A stretch of 49,046 bases of DNA from JAHBNG01 sp039028975 (lineage in GTDB: Bacteria > Chloroflexota > Anaerolineae > Caldilineales > Caldilineaceae), in assembly GCA_039028975.1 (NCBI GenBank), contig JBCCHB010000131.1, forward strand, positions 1 through 49,046, written 5' to 3'. Made by a program: the position numbers and the translations under genes. The notes below the pieces were generated by a model. It made no database searches. It was given only the letters and a program-made list of their open reading frames with translations, and was not told where the DNA came from. Below, one piece after another: positions 41,610-49,046 of this stretch (position 1 is its first letter; each line of letters starts with the position of its first letter).

Positions 41610-41790
41610 CAGTTTGGGGGCAAGAATGCATTGCACCCAGCACAGCTAGTTGCTCTAACCCAAAATGACCAACTGGGTGCGTTGCATTCGGGTGGAGTCG
41701 AATGCAACGCACGATTGAGTATATAGGGTCGGACAATCCATCTGGTTTTTCAACTGTGCATCGCATTCTTCTACTCTTACCCCCAAACTG
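41610..41790. mobile_element. MITE family B, copy 2
   Basis: Terminal inverted repeats are CAGTTTGGGGGCAAGA (41610-41625) and TCTTACCCCCAAACTG (41775-41790), 15 of 16 positions complementary. The interior aligns with 32593-32771. It fills most of the 298-bp gap between lysT and lysU, with a conserved interior hairpin (GTTGCATTCG...CGAATGCAAC). No coding potential is visible. Confidence 0.85.
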
Positions 41791-41845
41791 AAATGCATCC
41801 GTTGCGGGGCACCAGTTGACAAGCAAAAAAATGAGGCTGAGGTAG

Positions 41846-42379
41846 ATGGAAATACCAAGCAAGTTTCAAGGACAGGTCTGGAAGTATGGGGATAATGTCA
41901 ACACAGATCTGCTCTTCCCAGGGAAATACACATATACTCTGCGTGAGCCAAGTGAGATTGCCCGACACGCGCTAGAAGATCTCGATCCGACTTTTGTTGG
42001 CAATGTAAATGCTGGTGACATTGTGGTCGGCGGGCGTAATTTTGGGTGCGGATCTAGCCGGGAACAGGGGGCTACTTGCCTCGTCTATAATGGGGTGAGT
42101 GCCGTCGTCGCCCACAGCTTTGGACGTATCTTTTATCGCAACGCGTTGAACAATGGGTTGTTGGCGATTACCTGTCCGGAGGCGGTTGATGATATTGCTG
42201 GAGGAGAGCTCCTGCACATTGATCTGATACACCACCGGATTGAGACGCCCAGAGGACGGTTTGCCTTTCCTCCGCTGAGCCAATCTGTTCTTCAAATTGT
42301 GGATGCTGGTGGGCTCATTGAATATGTAAAGAAGATTAAGTTAACCCAACATATTGGCAATTATGCAGCGCGCTCGTAA
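41846..42379 (+). CDS. lysU: Homoaconitase small subunit
   Basis: This 177-residue swivel domain has the small-subunit signature GRNFGCGSSREQGA and SFGRIFYRNALNNGLL. It completes the substrate-binding site of lysT. The start has GAGG close upstream. The lysT-lysU pair is normally almost contiguous; here about 300 bp with a MITE separates them. The 3' end overlaps the following NUDIX gene by 17 bp. Confidence 0.9.
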   Translation: MEIPSKFQGQVWKYGDNVNTDLLFPGKYTYTLREPSEIARHALEDLDPTFVGNVNAGDIVVGGRNFGCGSSREQGATCLVYNGVSAVVAHSFGRIFYRNALNNGLLAITCPEAVDDIAGGELLHIDLIHHRIETPRGRFAFPPLSQSVLQIVDAGGLIEYVKKIKLTQHIGNYAARS

Positions 42380-42836
42380 TGGACTAATGCGGCTGGCCTA
42401 CCAGGTATTGCGGCTGAAGTGGTTTCTTCTGCGTCCGGTCACGGTTGGTGTACGAATCATGCTTATCCAAAACGATGAGGTTGTTCTACTCAAGCAGACG
42501 TACCTACCAGATTGGCACTTTCCTGGCGGCATGGTTGACCGGGGAGAGACCATGGCTGAGGCGGCAGAACGTGAGGCGGCAGAAGAGGTGGGGGCGACGT
42601 GCCACACGCCTCCTCGCTTATTTGGGATTTTTTTCAACTACACCGAGTGGAAGAGTGATCATGTAGGCGTCTTTCTCTGTGAGGACTTTACATTGCAGCC
42701 AAGCTCTGATCGATGGGAGGTTCAATCGATTGAGCGATTTCCCATTCATGAGCTTCCTGCTGACGCCTCTAGAGGAAGCCACCGCCGAATTGCCGAATAC
42801 ATGAGGGGCGAGATCGGACTTACTGGACAGTGGTGA
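42363..42836 (+). CDS. NUDIX hydrolase
   Basis: This protein of 157 residues has a NUDIX box GGMVDRGETMAEAAEREAAE followed by EVGA. The N-terminus is basic and hydrophobic (LAYQVLRLKWFLLRPVTVGV), which may mark a membrane-associated protein. I chose the ATG at 42363 rather than the TTG at 42354. It overlaps the end of lysU and is translationally coupled. Substrate unknown. Confidence 0.85.
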   Translation: MQRARNGLMRLAYQVLRLKWFLLRPVTVGVRIMLIQNDEVVLLKQTYLPDWHFPGGMVDRGETMAEAAEREAAEEVGATCHTPPRLFGIFFNYTEWKSDHVGVFLCEDFTLQPSSDRWEVQSIERFPIHELPADASRGSHRRIAEYMRGEIGLTGQW

Positions 42837-42850
42837 GAACAGATGAATAA

Positions 42851-43015
42851 TTAATTTGGGCATGGTTCAAATCTACTTAATCTTGGTTAACATTTCGATG
42901 GTCGTAGGTGCGGTTTCCATACCGCACGGCCTTCGTTACCCGAGAACGTGCGGTATGGAAACCGCACCTACAATTGTTAACCTCTTTGGGCGAATCGTGA
43001 ACCATGCCTTAATTT
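42851..43015. mobile_element. MITE-like element with three nested inverted repeats
   Basis: Outer arms AATTTGGGCATGGTTCA (42853-42869) and TGAACCATGCCTTAATTT (42998-43015) match with two mismatches; middle arms GGTTAACA (42885-42892) and TGTTAACC (42975-42982) are perfect; inner arms of 24 nt (42904-42927 and 42948-42971) are perfect. No coding potential. It lies just downstream of the NUDIX gene. Confidence 0.75.
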
Positions 43016-43050
43016 GTGAATAGCTGAATTGTTGAATGGTTAATGATTTG

Positions 43051-43211
43051 GGAACGGGAATTATACTGCGGTCGTTTTGAAAACAGGTGTTTTCCGATGC
43101 TCTACCAGAGAGACCAAACACCTGTTTTCAAACGGAGCTGAGTATAAATAACTTGAGCACCTGAAGGGGCTACACCCGATTGAAACGCGCAAATTATTTA
43201 CAACTCATTCC
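43051..43211. mobile_element. MITE family A, copy 1, interrupted
   Basis: The parts 43051-43063 and 43145-43211 together match 48757-48834 in inverted orientation, with only a few differences across 66 bp. The terminal inverted repeats start GGAACGGGAATTAAATAACT and end near CAACTCATTCC. The 81-bp insertion at 43064-43144 interrupts it. Confidence 0.85.
43064..43144. mobile_element. 81-bp TA-flanked MITE nested in MITE A
   Basis: The insertion starts TACTGCGG, ends GAGCTGAGTA, and is flanked on both sides by TA (43062-43063 and 43145-43146). Perfect 14-bp inner arms GAAAACAGGTGTTT (43079-43092) and AAACACCTGTTTTC (43116-43129) sit within a longer imperfect inverted repeat reaching the ends. 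TA target duplication is the rule for IS630/Tc1-mariner-type elements. The uninterrupted copies show the empty site. Confidence 0.8.
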
Positions 43212-43234
43212 TTAATTGGTCTGTGGAGAGGATC

Positions 43235-44278
43235 GTGAGAAAACCGCTAAAAGTAGCGCTAATTCCTGGCGATGGTATTGGTCCCGAGGTCATTGCTTCA
43301 GCACAGAGTGTGCTGGAGGCAACCAATCTGCCTATAGACTATTGTTGGCTAGATGCTGGTTGGGAAACATTTCAACGGGCGGGGACTTCGCTTCCGTCAG
43401 AGACATTGGTTAAGTTGAGGGAGTGTGACGGCGCACTCTTTGGTGCTGTAAGTTCACCCAGCCATCGAGTGGAGGGCTATAGTAGCCCGATTATTGCCAT
43501 GCGAGTGGCGCTGGATCTTTATGCAAATTTGAGGCCCATCGAATCGACACCTGTGCCAGGAAGCCGTACCAATGTTAACCTGCTTATCGTGCGGGAAAAT
43601 ACAGAGGGACTTTATGTCAAGCAGGAGCGCCTGGAGGAAGGCGGAAGTCGAGCGATTGCTGATCGAGTCATCACCCAGCACGCCTCAGAGCGGATCACAA
43701 CGATGGCTTTTGAGCAGGCAAAGAGTCGCCAAGAGCAACGCAAACAGCGGAATGACACCCCTAACGATGCATTGGTTACCGTCGTTCACAAGGCCAATGT
43801 GCTACGGGTTACCGATGGCCTTTTCCGGGAAACAGCGCTCAATGTTGCCAACGGCTATCCATCTGTGCCTGTTGAAGAGCAACTGGTTGACTCCATGGTC
43901 TATCGCCTTATCCTGGAGCCTGAACGCTACGATGTTGTTGTGGCCCCTAATCTCTACGGCGATATTCTGAGTGATGCAGCCGCAGCATTGGTGGGTGGGC
44001 TTGGGCTGATACCCAGCGCCAATGTGGGGGACAGCTTTGTGCTGGCTGAACCAGTGCACGGCAGCGCTCCTGACATTGCTAGCCAGGGAATTGCCAATCC
44101 CGTGGCCGCTATCCGTGCCGCAGCACTCTTACTAACGAATCTCGGTTATAAGTCCGAAGCGGATAATATCGAATGGGCCATCAATAGTACCCTGGCTGAT
44201 GGGCCAAAAACCCAAGATCTTGGGGGTACCGCCACTACGGACGAAATGACCGAAGAAATCATTAAGCGGATGAAATAG
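43235..44278 (+). CDS. Homoisocitrate/isopropylmalate-type dehydrogenase
   Basis: The 347-residue enzyme belongs to the beta-decarboxylating dehydrogenase family: LIPGDGIGPEVIASA, VSSPSHRVEGYSSPI, RENTEGLYVKQE, VVHKANVLRVTDGLF and NLYGDILSDAAAALVGGLG. In this cluster it most likely converts homoisocitrate to 2-oxoadipate. A start at GTG 43235 is chosen because GGAG is 6 nt upstream; the GTG at 43223 is also in frame. The gene follows the MITE array, and the next gene is lysW. Confidence 0.88.
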   Translation: MRKPLKVALIPGDGIGPEVIASAQSVLEATNLPIDYCWLDAGWETFQRAGTSLPSETLVKLRECDGALFGAVSSPSHRVEGYSSPIIAMRVALDLYANLRPIESTPVPGSRTNVNLLIVRENTEGLYVKQERLEEGGSRAIADRVITQHASERITTMAFEQAKSRQEQRKQRNDTPNDALVTVVHKANVLRVTDGLFRETALNVANGYPSVPVEEQLVDSMVYRLILEPERYDVVVAPNLYGDILSDAAAALVGGLGLIPSANVGDSFVLAEPVHGSAPDIASQGIANPVAAIRAAALLLTNLGYKSEADNIEWAINSTLADGPKTQDLGGTATTDEMTEEIIKRMK

Positions 44279-44348
44279 GTTGCAAGTTGCAGATTGCATT
44301 ACAGATAAAACGAATTACGAATCATGTAACAAGAACAAGGAAAATCAA

Positions 44349-44528
44349 ATGGAAACTGTTTCTGGTACTGCGGAATGTCCTGAATGTTTTGCCGAGATTG
44401 AGCTGACAGATGTGATGGCACACGAGATTATCCAATGTTCAGATTGTGGAGTCGAGCTTGAAGTCACTAGCATTGCCCCGATTGGATTGGAACTGGCTCC
44501 TGAAGAAGAAGAAGATTGGGGTGAATGA
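44349..44528 (+). CDS. lysW: LysW amino-group carrier protein
   Basis: The 59-residue protein has four Cys (10, 13, 30, 33) forming a zinc ribbon, and ends in EEDWGE with the C-terminal Glu whose gamma-carboxyl is ligated to alpha-aminoadipate. It carries lysine intermediates and protects the amino group. The start at 44349 gives the family length; upstream codons are unlikely. Its stop TGA overlaps the start of lysX. Confidence 0.95.
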   Translation: METVSGTAECPECFAEIELTDVMAHEIIQCSDCGVELEVTSIAPIGLELAPEEEEDWGE

Positions 44529-45469
44529 TGAAAGTCGGAATTCTTTACAGTCGAGTTCGAGCCGAAGAGAAACTGCTCTTTGAAGCATTCGAGAAGCGGC
44601 AGGTCGACTTTGAATTGCTCCATGACCGTAATATGGTCTTTGAAATTACAGCAGGTGAACGATATACGGAACAGTATGCGGGGTATGACGTGATTGTTGA
44701 GCGTATGATTGGCCACGCCCGCGCGCTCTACAGTTTACGCCTCTTAAATGATCGAGGAATTAAAACTGTCAATACCGCCCAAGTAGCCGATATCTGCGGC
44801 AATAAAATTGTCACCACCAGCGCACTCTCTGCTGCGGGTGTGCCTTCACCTCGTACACTGATTGCTTACACCATCCCTGCAGCATTGGAGGCCATTGAAG
44901 AATTGGGGTATCCGGTAGTCGTTAAGCCAGCCGTTGGATCCTGGGGGCGGCTGCTGAGCAAGATCAATGATCGGGAAGCGGCTGAAGCCGTGCTGGAGCA
45001 TAAGGATGTCTTGGGCAATTATGAGCACAATATCTACTATATTCAAGAGTACGTGAATAAACCCATGCGGGATATTCGGGCCTTCGTTGTTGGTGATGAG
45101 ACTATCTGCGCCATCTATCGGGATTCGCCTCATTGGATTACGAATACCGCGCGCGGGGGACAATCTAGCGTCTGCCCTGTTACTCCAGAACTCAATGACT
45201 TGTGTGTACGAGCTGCCAAGGCTGTTGGGGGTGGTATGGTTGCCCTTGATGTGTTGGAAGACCCTGCGCGCGGCTTATTGATCAATGAAGTCAACTACAA
45301 TATGGAGTACCGCAACAGTATTGAACCCACGGGCATAAATATTCCGGATCGGATGGTAGATTTTTGTCTAAAGGTGGCGAAGGTCGGCTGGGCGGAGGCC
45401 AACGGCTGGGAAAGCGCTGGGCCTGAATATAAACCTGTCTCACTTGCTGCAGGTGTCGGTGGACGATAG
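44525..45469 (+). CDS. lysX: LysW-aminoadipate ligase (LysX)
   Basis: This 314-residue ATP-grasp ligase attaches alpha-aminoadipate to the C-terminal Glu of LysW. ATP-grasp features include PVVVKPAVGSWGRLLSKI, YYIQEYVNKPMRDIRAFVVG, and metal-binding LLINEVNYNMEYRNS. Two consecutive ATGs (44525 and 44528) are possible starts. Translational coupling with lysW is clear. LysX and ArgX are paralogous; hcs and lysTU in the operon favour lysine. Confidence 0.93.
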   Translation: MMKVGILYSRVRAEEKLLFEAFEKRQVDFELLHDRNMVFEITAGERYTEQYAGYDVIVERMIGHARALYSLRLLNDRGIKTVNTAQVADICGNKIVTTSALSAAGVPSPRTLIAYTIPAALEAIEELGYPVVVKPAVGSWGRLLSKINDREAAEAVLEHKDVLGNYEHNIYYIQEYVNKPMRDIRAFVVGDETICAIYRDSPHWITNTARGGQSSVCPVTPELNDLCVRAAKAVGGGMVALDVLEDPARGLLINEVNYNMEYRNSIEPTGINIPDRMVDFCLKVAKVGWAEANGWESAGPEYKPVSLAAGVGGR

Positions 45470-45493
45470 AAATCTAAAAAAGAAAAACTGAAA

Positions 45494-46549
45494 GTGACTG
45501 AAAAATTAAACGTATCGATTGTTGGCGCATCGGGTTATGCTGGGGGCGAGCTGCTGCGGCTACTGGTCGATCATGAACATGTAGAAATTTGCCAGGCCAC
45601 CAGCGAACGGAATGCAGATTCATATATTCATTTTGTCCATCCAAACCTACGTGGTCGCTTAAAGCATCGGTTTAGCAGCATCAACGATTTGGAGCCTTGT
45701 GCTCTACTTTTCTTGGGATTGCCTCATGGCAGTACTGCCGCGAGGATCGAGGAATTTAGTAACCTATCTGAGCGAATTATAGACTTAAGTGCCGACTTTC
45801 GGCTACGCGAAATTGACGATTATGAGGAATGGTATGGCAATTCGCATAGCAATTCTGAGTGGTTAGAGCACTTTGTTTATGGCTTACCAGAGCTTTTCCG
45901 CTCGGATATTCAGGGTAGCCGATACGTGAGTGGTGTAGGGTGCAATGCGACGGCAACCAACCTGGCTATTCTCCCCCTATTTAAAGCTGGCTTGGCCGAT
46001 AGTACCAGGGATATTATATGCGAAGTCAAGGTGGGCAGTAGCGAAGGTGGTAATCGCTCTAGTGAATCAACCCATCACCCAGAGCGAGCACGGGTTATGC
46101 GTAGCTTTGCGCCCACTGGCCATCGCCATACTGCAGAGGTTGTGCAAGCGATTCGGAGCACAGGGCAGGAAGCCAGAATTCACATGAGTGCAACGGCTGT
46201 GGATAATGTTCGTGGGGTGCTGGCAACGGTCCATGTCTTTGTTAAGCCGGGGACTGAAGAGAAGGACATTTGGCGTGCATATCGCCAAATGTACCGTAAT
46301 GAACCCTTTATTCGTATAGTAAAAGAACGCACCGGTCTCTATCGATATCCAGAACCGAAGATTTTGGCTGGCAGCAATTTTGCTGATGTTGGCTTTGAAT
46401 ATGATTCTAAGACGGGACGGGTTGTGGCTCTTTGTGCAATTGATAATCTAATGAAAGGTGCGGCTGGTACAGCTGTTCAATGCATGAACCTCATGATGGG
46501 GTGGGATGAAACTTTGGGATTGACCTTTCCTGGACTACATCCAATTTAG
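45494..46549 (+). CDS. lysY: LysW-aminoadipyl-phosphate reductase (LysY)
   Basis: This 351-residue ArgC-like reductase converts LysW-gamma-aminoadipyl phosphate to the semialdehyde with NADPH. It has the Rossmann start IVGASGYAGGELLRLL, catalytic Cys150 (VSGVGCNATATN) and KVGSSEGGNRSSESTHHPER, as in the LysY/ArgC family. It starts at GTG 45494 with no strong ribosome-binding site, 24 bp after lysX. In some organisms the ArgC-like enzyme serves both arginine and lysine. Confidence 0.9.
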   Translation: MTEKLNVSIVGASGYAGGELLRLLVDHEHVEICQATSERNADSYIHFVHPNLRGRLKHRFSSINDLEPCALLFLGLPHGSTAARIEEFSNLSERIIDLSADFRLREIDDYEEWYGNSHSNSEWLEHFVYGLPELFRSDIQGSRYVSGVGCNATATNLAILPLFKAGLADSTRDIICEVKVGSSEGGNRSSESTHHPERARVMRSFAPTGHRHTAEVVQAIRSTGQEARIHMSATAVDNVRGVLATVHVFVKPGTEEKDIWRAYRQMYRNEPFIRIVKERTGLYRYPEPKILAGSNFADVGFEYDSKTGRVVALCAIDNLMKGAAGTAVQCMNLMMGWDETLGLTFPGLHPI

Positions 46550-46686
46550 GAACGAAAATTTAATAGAACCAAACGGAAAATTTCCCGAGTACCCGGGATG
46601 GTGGGATCGAAGATTCAAATTTGATTTTATCTTGATTTGATCTTGATTCCTTAGGCTACCAGCAAGTCACTTTCTAGAGGACTTTT
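46550..46686. other. lysY-2H gap, no element assigned
   Basis: No gene. The start AGGAACGAAAATTTAATAG resembles the left end of MITE family A (GGAACGAGAATTAAATAG), but the rest does not align, so it may be a decayed relic or chance. Confidence 0.3.
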
Positions 46687-47241
46687 ATGCGATACGCGAT
46701 TGAACTCTTCTTTGATATGGCATTGGAACACCAGATCCTTGGCATATGGGATGCACTGGGTGTTGCTGGGTTTCCCGCTTTGCATTCTGTCGCTACTGGT
46801 TCAGTGCGTCCGCACCTGACGATTGCTGTTTTTGAGGTAGATTCAGATTCAGATTTGTTGGTGGAACGTACTCTGAGCTTTGGCAAAGCGTGTTCGCGAG
46901 CAGAGATTTCCTTTCAATCCGTGGGCATGTTTCCAACGAATGAGGGCGTTCTCTTTTTAGCACCAACTGTTACGGCTGAATTGTTAGCCCTGCACGCCCG
47001 ATTCTATGAATACCTCGCTGATTTTTCTGAACATGCCGCAGCGTATTACAAAGTGAATCATTGGGTGCCTCATTCAACGATGGCAGTAAGCTTGGCCCCG
47101 GAAGCGCTGTCGGATGCCATGAAAATTGTGTTGCAGAATAGCTCATTCCCAATGATGGGCCACATTGCTCAAATCGGGGTCGAACAAGTGAAAAAAGATC
47201 CGCTATCCGTACAGCTTATTGCAAGTCAGGAGGTACTGTGA
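46687..47241 (+). CDS. 2H phosphoesterase/2'-5' RNA ligase-like protein
   Basis: The 184-residue protein has both H-x-T motifs of the two-histidine phosphoesterase superfamily: His43-Leu-Thr45 (RPHLTIAVF) and His128-Ser-Thr130 (VPHSTMAVS). Members act on 2',5'-phosphodiester, cyclic phosphate or nucleotide derivatives. The start has AGAGGA 6 nt upstream. The gene is coupled to the next by GTGA overlap. The role among lysine genes is unclear. Confidence 0.85.
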   Translation: MRYAIELFFDMALEHQILGIWDALGVAGFPALHSVATGSVRPHLTIAVFEVDSDSDLLVERTLSFGKACSRAEISFQSVGMFPTNEGVLFLAPTVTAELLALHARFYEYLADFSEHAAAYYKVNHWVPHSTMAVSLAPEALSDAMKIVLQNSSFPMMGHIAQIGVEQVKKDPLSVQLIASQEVL

Positions 47242-47957
47242 GCCAAGACCAACAACCCACTCAATCATCTGAAACCAGTGCAGAAAGCTCCGACCGCTCA
47301 TTTGTTCAGGATGCCCTTGACCGCGGTGAACCAATGGGTTGGTTTGATGAAGTATATGTCCGTGCAAATGGTCAGGCCGATTCGGTCCCCTGGGCAAATC
47401 AAGCCCCGCGGCCCGCTTTTGCCAATTGGCTTGCCGAGACCCAAGTGCGAGGCGAAGGCAAAAAGGCCCTTGTGATTGCGTGTGGATTGGGCGATGATGC
47501 CAAAGCATTGGCCGACCGTGGGTATACCGTAACCGCATTTGACATTGCACCCACTGCCATCCAATGGGCCAAAGAGCGTTTTGCCGATTCAGGGATCCAC
47601 TTTCTGGTGGCGGATATGTTCGATCCTCCTGCTGAATGGGTTGGAGGCTTTGATTTTGTCTTAGAGATCTTTACGGTGCAGGCGTTGCCGATTTCGATTC
47701 GCCATGAGGCTGTTGCTGCGGTTGCAAAATTTGTCAAACCTGGTGGCGAGTTGCTCGTCGTCACCAGTGGTATGGCGGATGGTGGCGACCGTTCTGGCCC
47801 GCCTTGGCCGCTGACCAAGCAAGAACTGGGCTTTTATTTAGAGCACAATCTGGCGGAGATTGAGTTTCGGGCCTTTCCACCACCGCCAAACCGGGAAACC
47901 AGTAGATGGCGGGTACTATATCAACGACCAAAGGAGATAGAGGTCAAGCAAGCATGA
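47238..47957 (+). CDS. SAM-dependent methyltransferase
   Basis: The 239-residue protein contains the SAM loop ALVIACGLGDDAKALADRGY, the acidic residue in FDIAPTAIQWAK, and FDFVLEIFTVQALP in the motif IV position. It resembles thiopurine S-methyltransferase/TehB-type enzymes. GTG start overlaps the upstream stop. The stop overlaps the ATG of lysZ (ATGA), so it is transcribed in the lysine operon. Acceptor unknown. Confidence 0.85.
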   Translation: MSQDQQPTQSSETSAESSDRSFVQDALDRGEPMGWFDEVYVRANGQADSVPWANQAPRPAFANWLAETQVRGEGKKALVIACGLGDDAKALADRGYTVTAFDIAPTAIQWAKERFADSGIHFLVADMFDPPAEWVGGFDFVLEIFTVQALPISIRHEAVAAVAKFVKPGGELLVVTSGMADGGDRSGPPWPLTKQELGFYLEHNLAEIEFRAFPPPPNRETSRWRVLYQRPKEIEVKQA

Positions 47958-48757
47958 TTGTAATCAAAGTAGGTGGCGGACAGGATCTCAATATTGATGC
48001 CATTGTCAGCGATATATCAGCCTTGCGTTCAGCAGGGACAGAGTTGCTGCTTGTCCACGGTGGTGCTGAAACGACCAATGTGGTTGCCGAATCTCTGGGC
48101 CATCCTCCCCAATTTGTGACCAGTGAAAGCGGATATGTGAGTCGCCGAACGGATCGTCGTACGCTAGAGATCTTTGAAATGGTCTATTGCGGCCAACTGA
48201 ACAAGATGTGGGTCGAGAAATTTCAAAATCGGGGAATCAATGCGGTTGGCTTGAGTGGGTTGGATGGACGTATCTTTGAAGGCAAACGCAAAGATAAATT
48301 GCGGGTGCGCATGAATGGAAAGCGTATGGTCCTGCGAGATGACTGGACAGGAACGGTAGATCGAGTCAATGTTGATTTATTGCGCTTACTCATTGACGCC
48401 AACTATATGCCAGTGCTTACGCCACCTGGATCATCGGACCAAGGGGAAGCCATCAATGTGGACGGCGATCGGGCCGCGGCCATGGTGGCGGCGGCTTTTC
48501 ATGCAGAAGCCCTCGTGATCCTTAGTAACGTCCCGGGCCTATTGCGCAACTTCCCAGACGAATCATCGCTCATTCGCGAGATTCCAAGACTCAAGGCTGA
48601 TGAGTACATGGATTTTGCTGAGGGGCGTATGAAGAAAAAGGTTATGGGGGCTGTGGAAGCCATTGCCGAAGGCGTCCAAAAAGTAATCTTTGCTGACGGG
48701 CGGATCGAGCAACCTGTTACGAATGCTCTTGCTGGTGAAGGCACCCAGATCCGATAG
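47954..48757 (+). CDS. lysZ: LysW-aminoadipate kinase (LysZ)
   Basis: This 267-residue amino-acid kinase (ArgB-like) phosphorylates the LysW-linked aminoadipate. It shows the family starting strand IVIKVGGG, the substrate loop LLVHGGAETTN and NVDGDRAAAMVAAAF, with the metal region RMKKKVMGAVEAI. The start at 47954 is chosen by the 4-nt overlap with the preceding gene and by the family start; the frame is open to 47906 but overlaps too far. LysJ, LysK and the 2-aminoadipate aminotransferase do not follow within the window. Confidence 0.92.
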   Translation: MIVIKVGGGQDLNIDAIVSDISALRSAGTELLLVHGGAETTNVVAESLGHPPQFVTSESGYVSRRTDRRTLEIFEMVYCGQLNKMWVEKFQNRGINAVGLSGLDGRIFEGKRKDKLRVRMNGKRMVLRDDWTGTVDRVNVDLLRLLIDANYMPVLTPPGSSDQGEAINVDGDRAAAMVAAAFHAEALVILSNVPGLLRNFPDESSLIREIPRLKADEYMDFAEGRMKKKVMGAVEAIAEGVQKVIFADGRIEQPVTNALAGEGTQIR

Positions 48758-48834
48758 GAATGAGTTGTAAATAACTTGCGCGTTTCAATCGGGTATAGCC
48801 ACTTCAAGTGCTCAAGTTATTTAATTCCCGTTCC
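48757..48834. mobile_element. MITE family A, copy 2 (empty-site copy)
   Basis: 78 bp starting at the last base of the lysZ stop codon. It is the inverted, uninterrupted counterpart of 43051-43211. Its reverse complement reads GGAACGGGAATTAAATAACT and so on, with TA at the point where copy 1 carries the 81-bp insertion. Confidence 0.85.
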
Positions 48835-49025
48835 TAAAAATAGAAGGTCGTGGAAACAGCCTCAATAAAAACGAGATCTCTGAGGAATAGTGGGGTGGAG
48901 TTACCGTAGCCCGTCCTTGTAGGCTTATCGTTACCCATAAGTGTAGAAGGGGGTATAAGAAAAAAGGAATATATGATAAAGTAGGAATCATCGAAGGGAA
49001 GCCCTGACCAAGGAAGGATAAAGCG
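48835..49025. other. Right-edge region without recognised gene
   Basis: I see no gene. A purine-rich stretch with AAGGAAGG (near 49011) precedes an ATG at 49026. No terminator for the lysine operon is evident here. Confidence 0.35.
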
Positions 49026-49046
49026 ATGATACCCGAAAGCGAACAA
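49026..49046 (+). CDS. Possible gene start cut by window edge
   Basis: ATG at 49026 is preceded by AAGGAAGG at about 8 nt and opens MIPESEQ to the window end. Too short to identify. Confidence 0.3.

Noticed and set aside
46550..46570. Fourth copy of MITE family A after lysY.
   Set aside because: Only the first 18 or so bases resemble the element; the rest does not align.
48835..49046. 5' part of a group II intron with a reverse transcriptase beginning at 49026.
   Set aside because: The sequence does not have the usual intron 5' start or other domain motifs I can recognise, and only seven codons are present.

Overview
The window looks like a chromosomal segment of a Chloroflexota bacterium (Anaerolineae/Caldilineae-like). 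The main reason is a nearly complete LysW-dependent alpha-aminoadipate lysine cluster (hcs, lysT, lysU, homoisocitrate dehydrogenase, lysW, lysX, lysY, lysZ), a route typical of Thermus/Deinococcus, archaea and some Chloroflexota. Phytanoyl-CoA dioxygenase-like enzymes, a tungsten-type aldehyde oxidoreductase and many short palindromic repeats fit this. The assignment is inference; no rRNA is present.

Layout: (1) 1-5.5 kb is the integrase-proximal end of an integrated element lying against the 3' end of tRNA-Pro(CGG). It holds a tyrosine recombinase, an HTH protein, small proteins, a membrane-anchored M23/GH108 cell-wall protein, a Gln-rich membrane protein and an ISAzo13 transposase relic. 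(2) 5.6-15.9 kb is oxidative metabolism: a TetR/P450 divergent pair with recognisable promoters and operator-like dyads, an enolase-superfamily dehydratase, an orphan ABC substrate-binding lipoprotein, two PhyH dioxygenases, a methyltransferase, a DUF2809 membrane protein, and an AOR with a MoaD-like protein. (3) 16.0-25.7 kb is a visibly AT-richer island: an HTH-TIR-TPR-AIRS-like fusion protein divergent from a GDP-sugar phosphorylase-like protein, a zinc dehydrogenase, a Gfo/Idh/MocA oxidoreductase, a SorC-type regulator and, convergent, a UDPGP-type nucleotidyltransferase. I consider this the best candidate for an undescribed system: sugar-nucleotide metabolism coupled to an unusual multidomain sensor. 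(4) 25.9-29.7 kb is an acetoacetate-decarboxylase-like / zinc alcohol dehydrogenase / ThDP enzyme operon. (5) 29.8-38.0 kb is accessory: about 1 kb of nested palindromic repeats, an ECF sigma-ankyrin fusion, a truncated AAA-ATPase, a class IV aminotransferase, an endonuclease V homologue and a large lipoprotein. (6) 38.0-48.8 kb is the lysine cluster, interspersed with two NUDIX hydrolases, a 2H phosphoesterase and a methyltransferase, and interrupted by several MITE-like elements.

The clearest regulatory finding is upstream of homocitrate synthase: a promoter, a short leader ORF with the codon run Lys-Lys-Gln-Ser-Lys-Lys-Lys, and mutually exclusive antiterminator and terminator hairpins. This is the layout of ribosome-mediated attenuation responding to lysine. 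A second clear result is a nested MITE: an 81-bp TA-flanked element sits inside one copy of a 78-bp MITE whose other copies in this window show the empty site.
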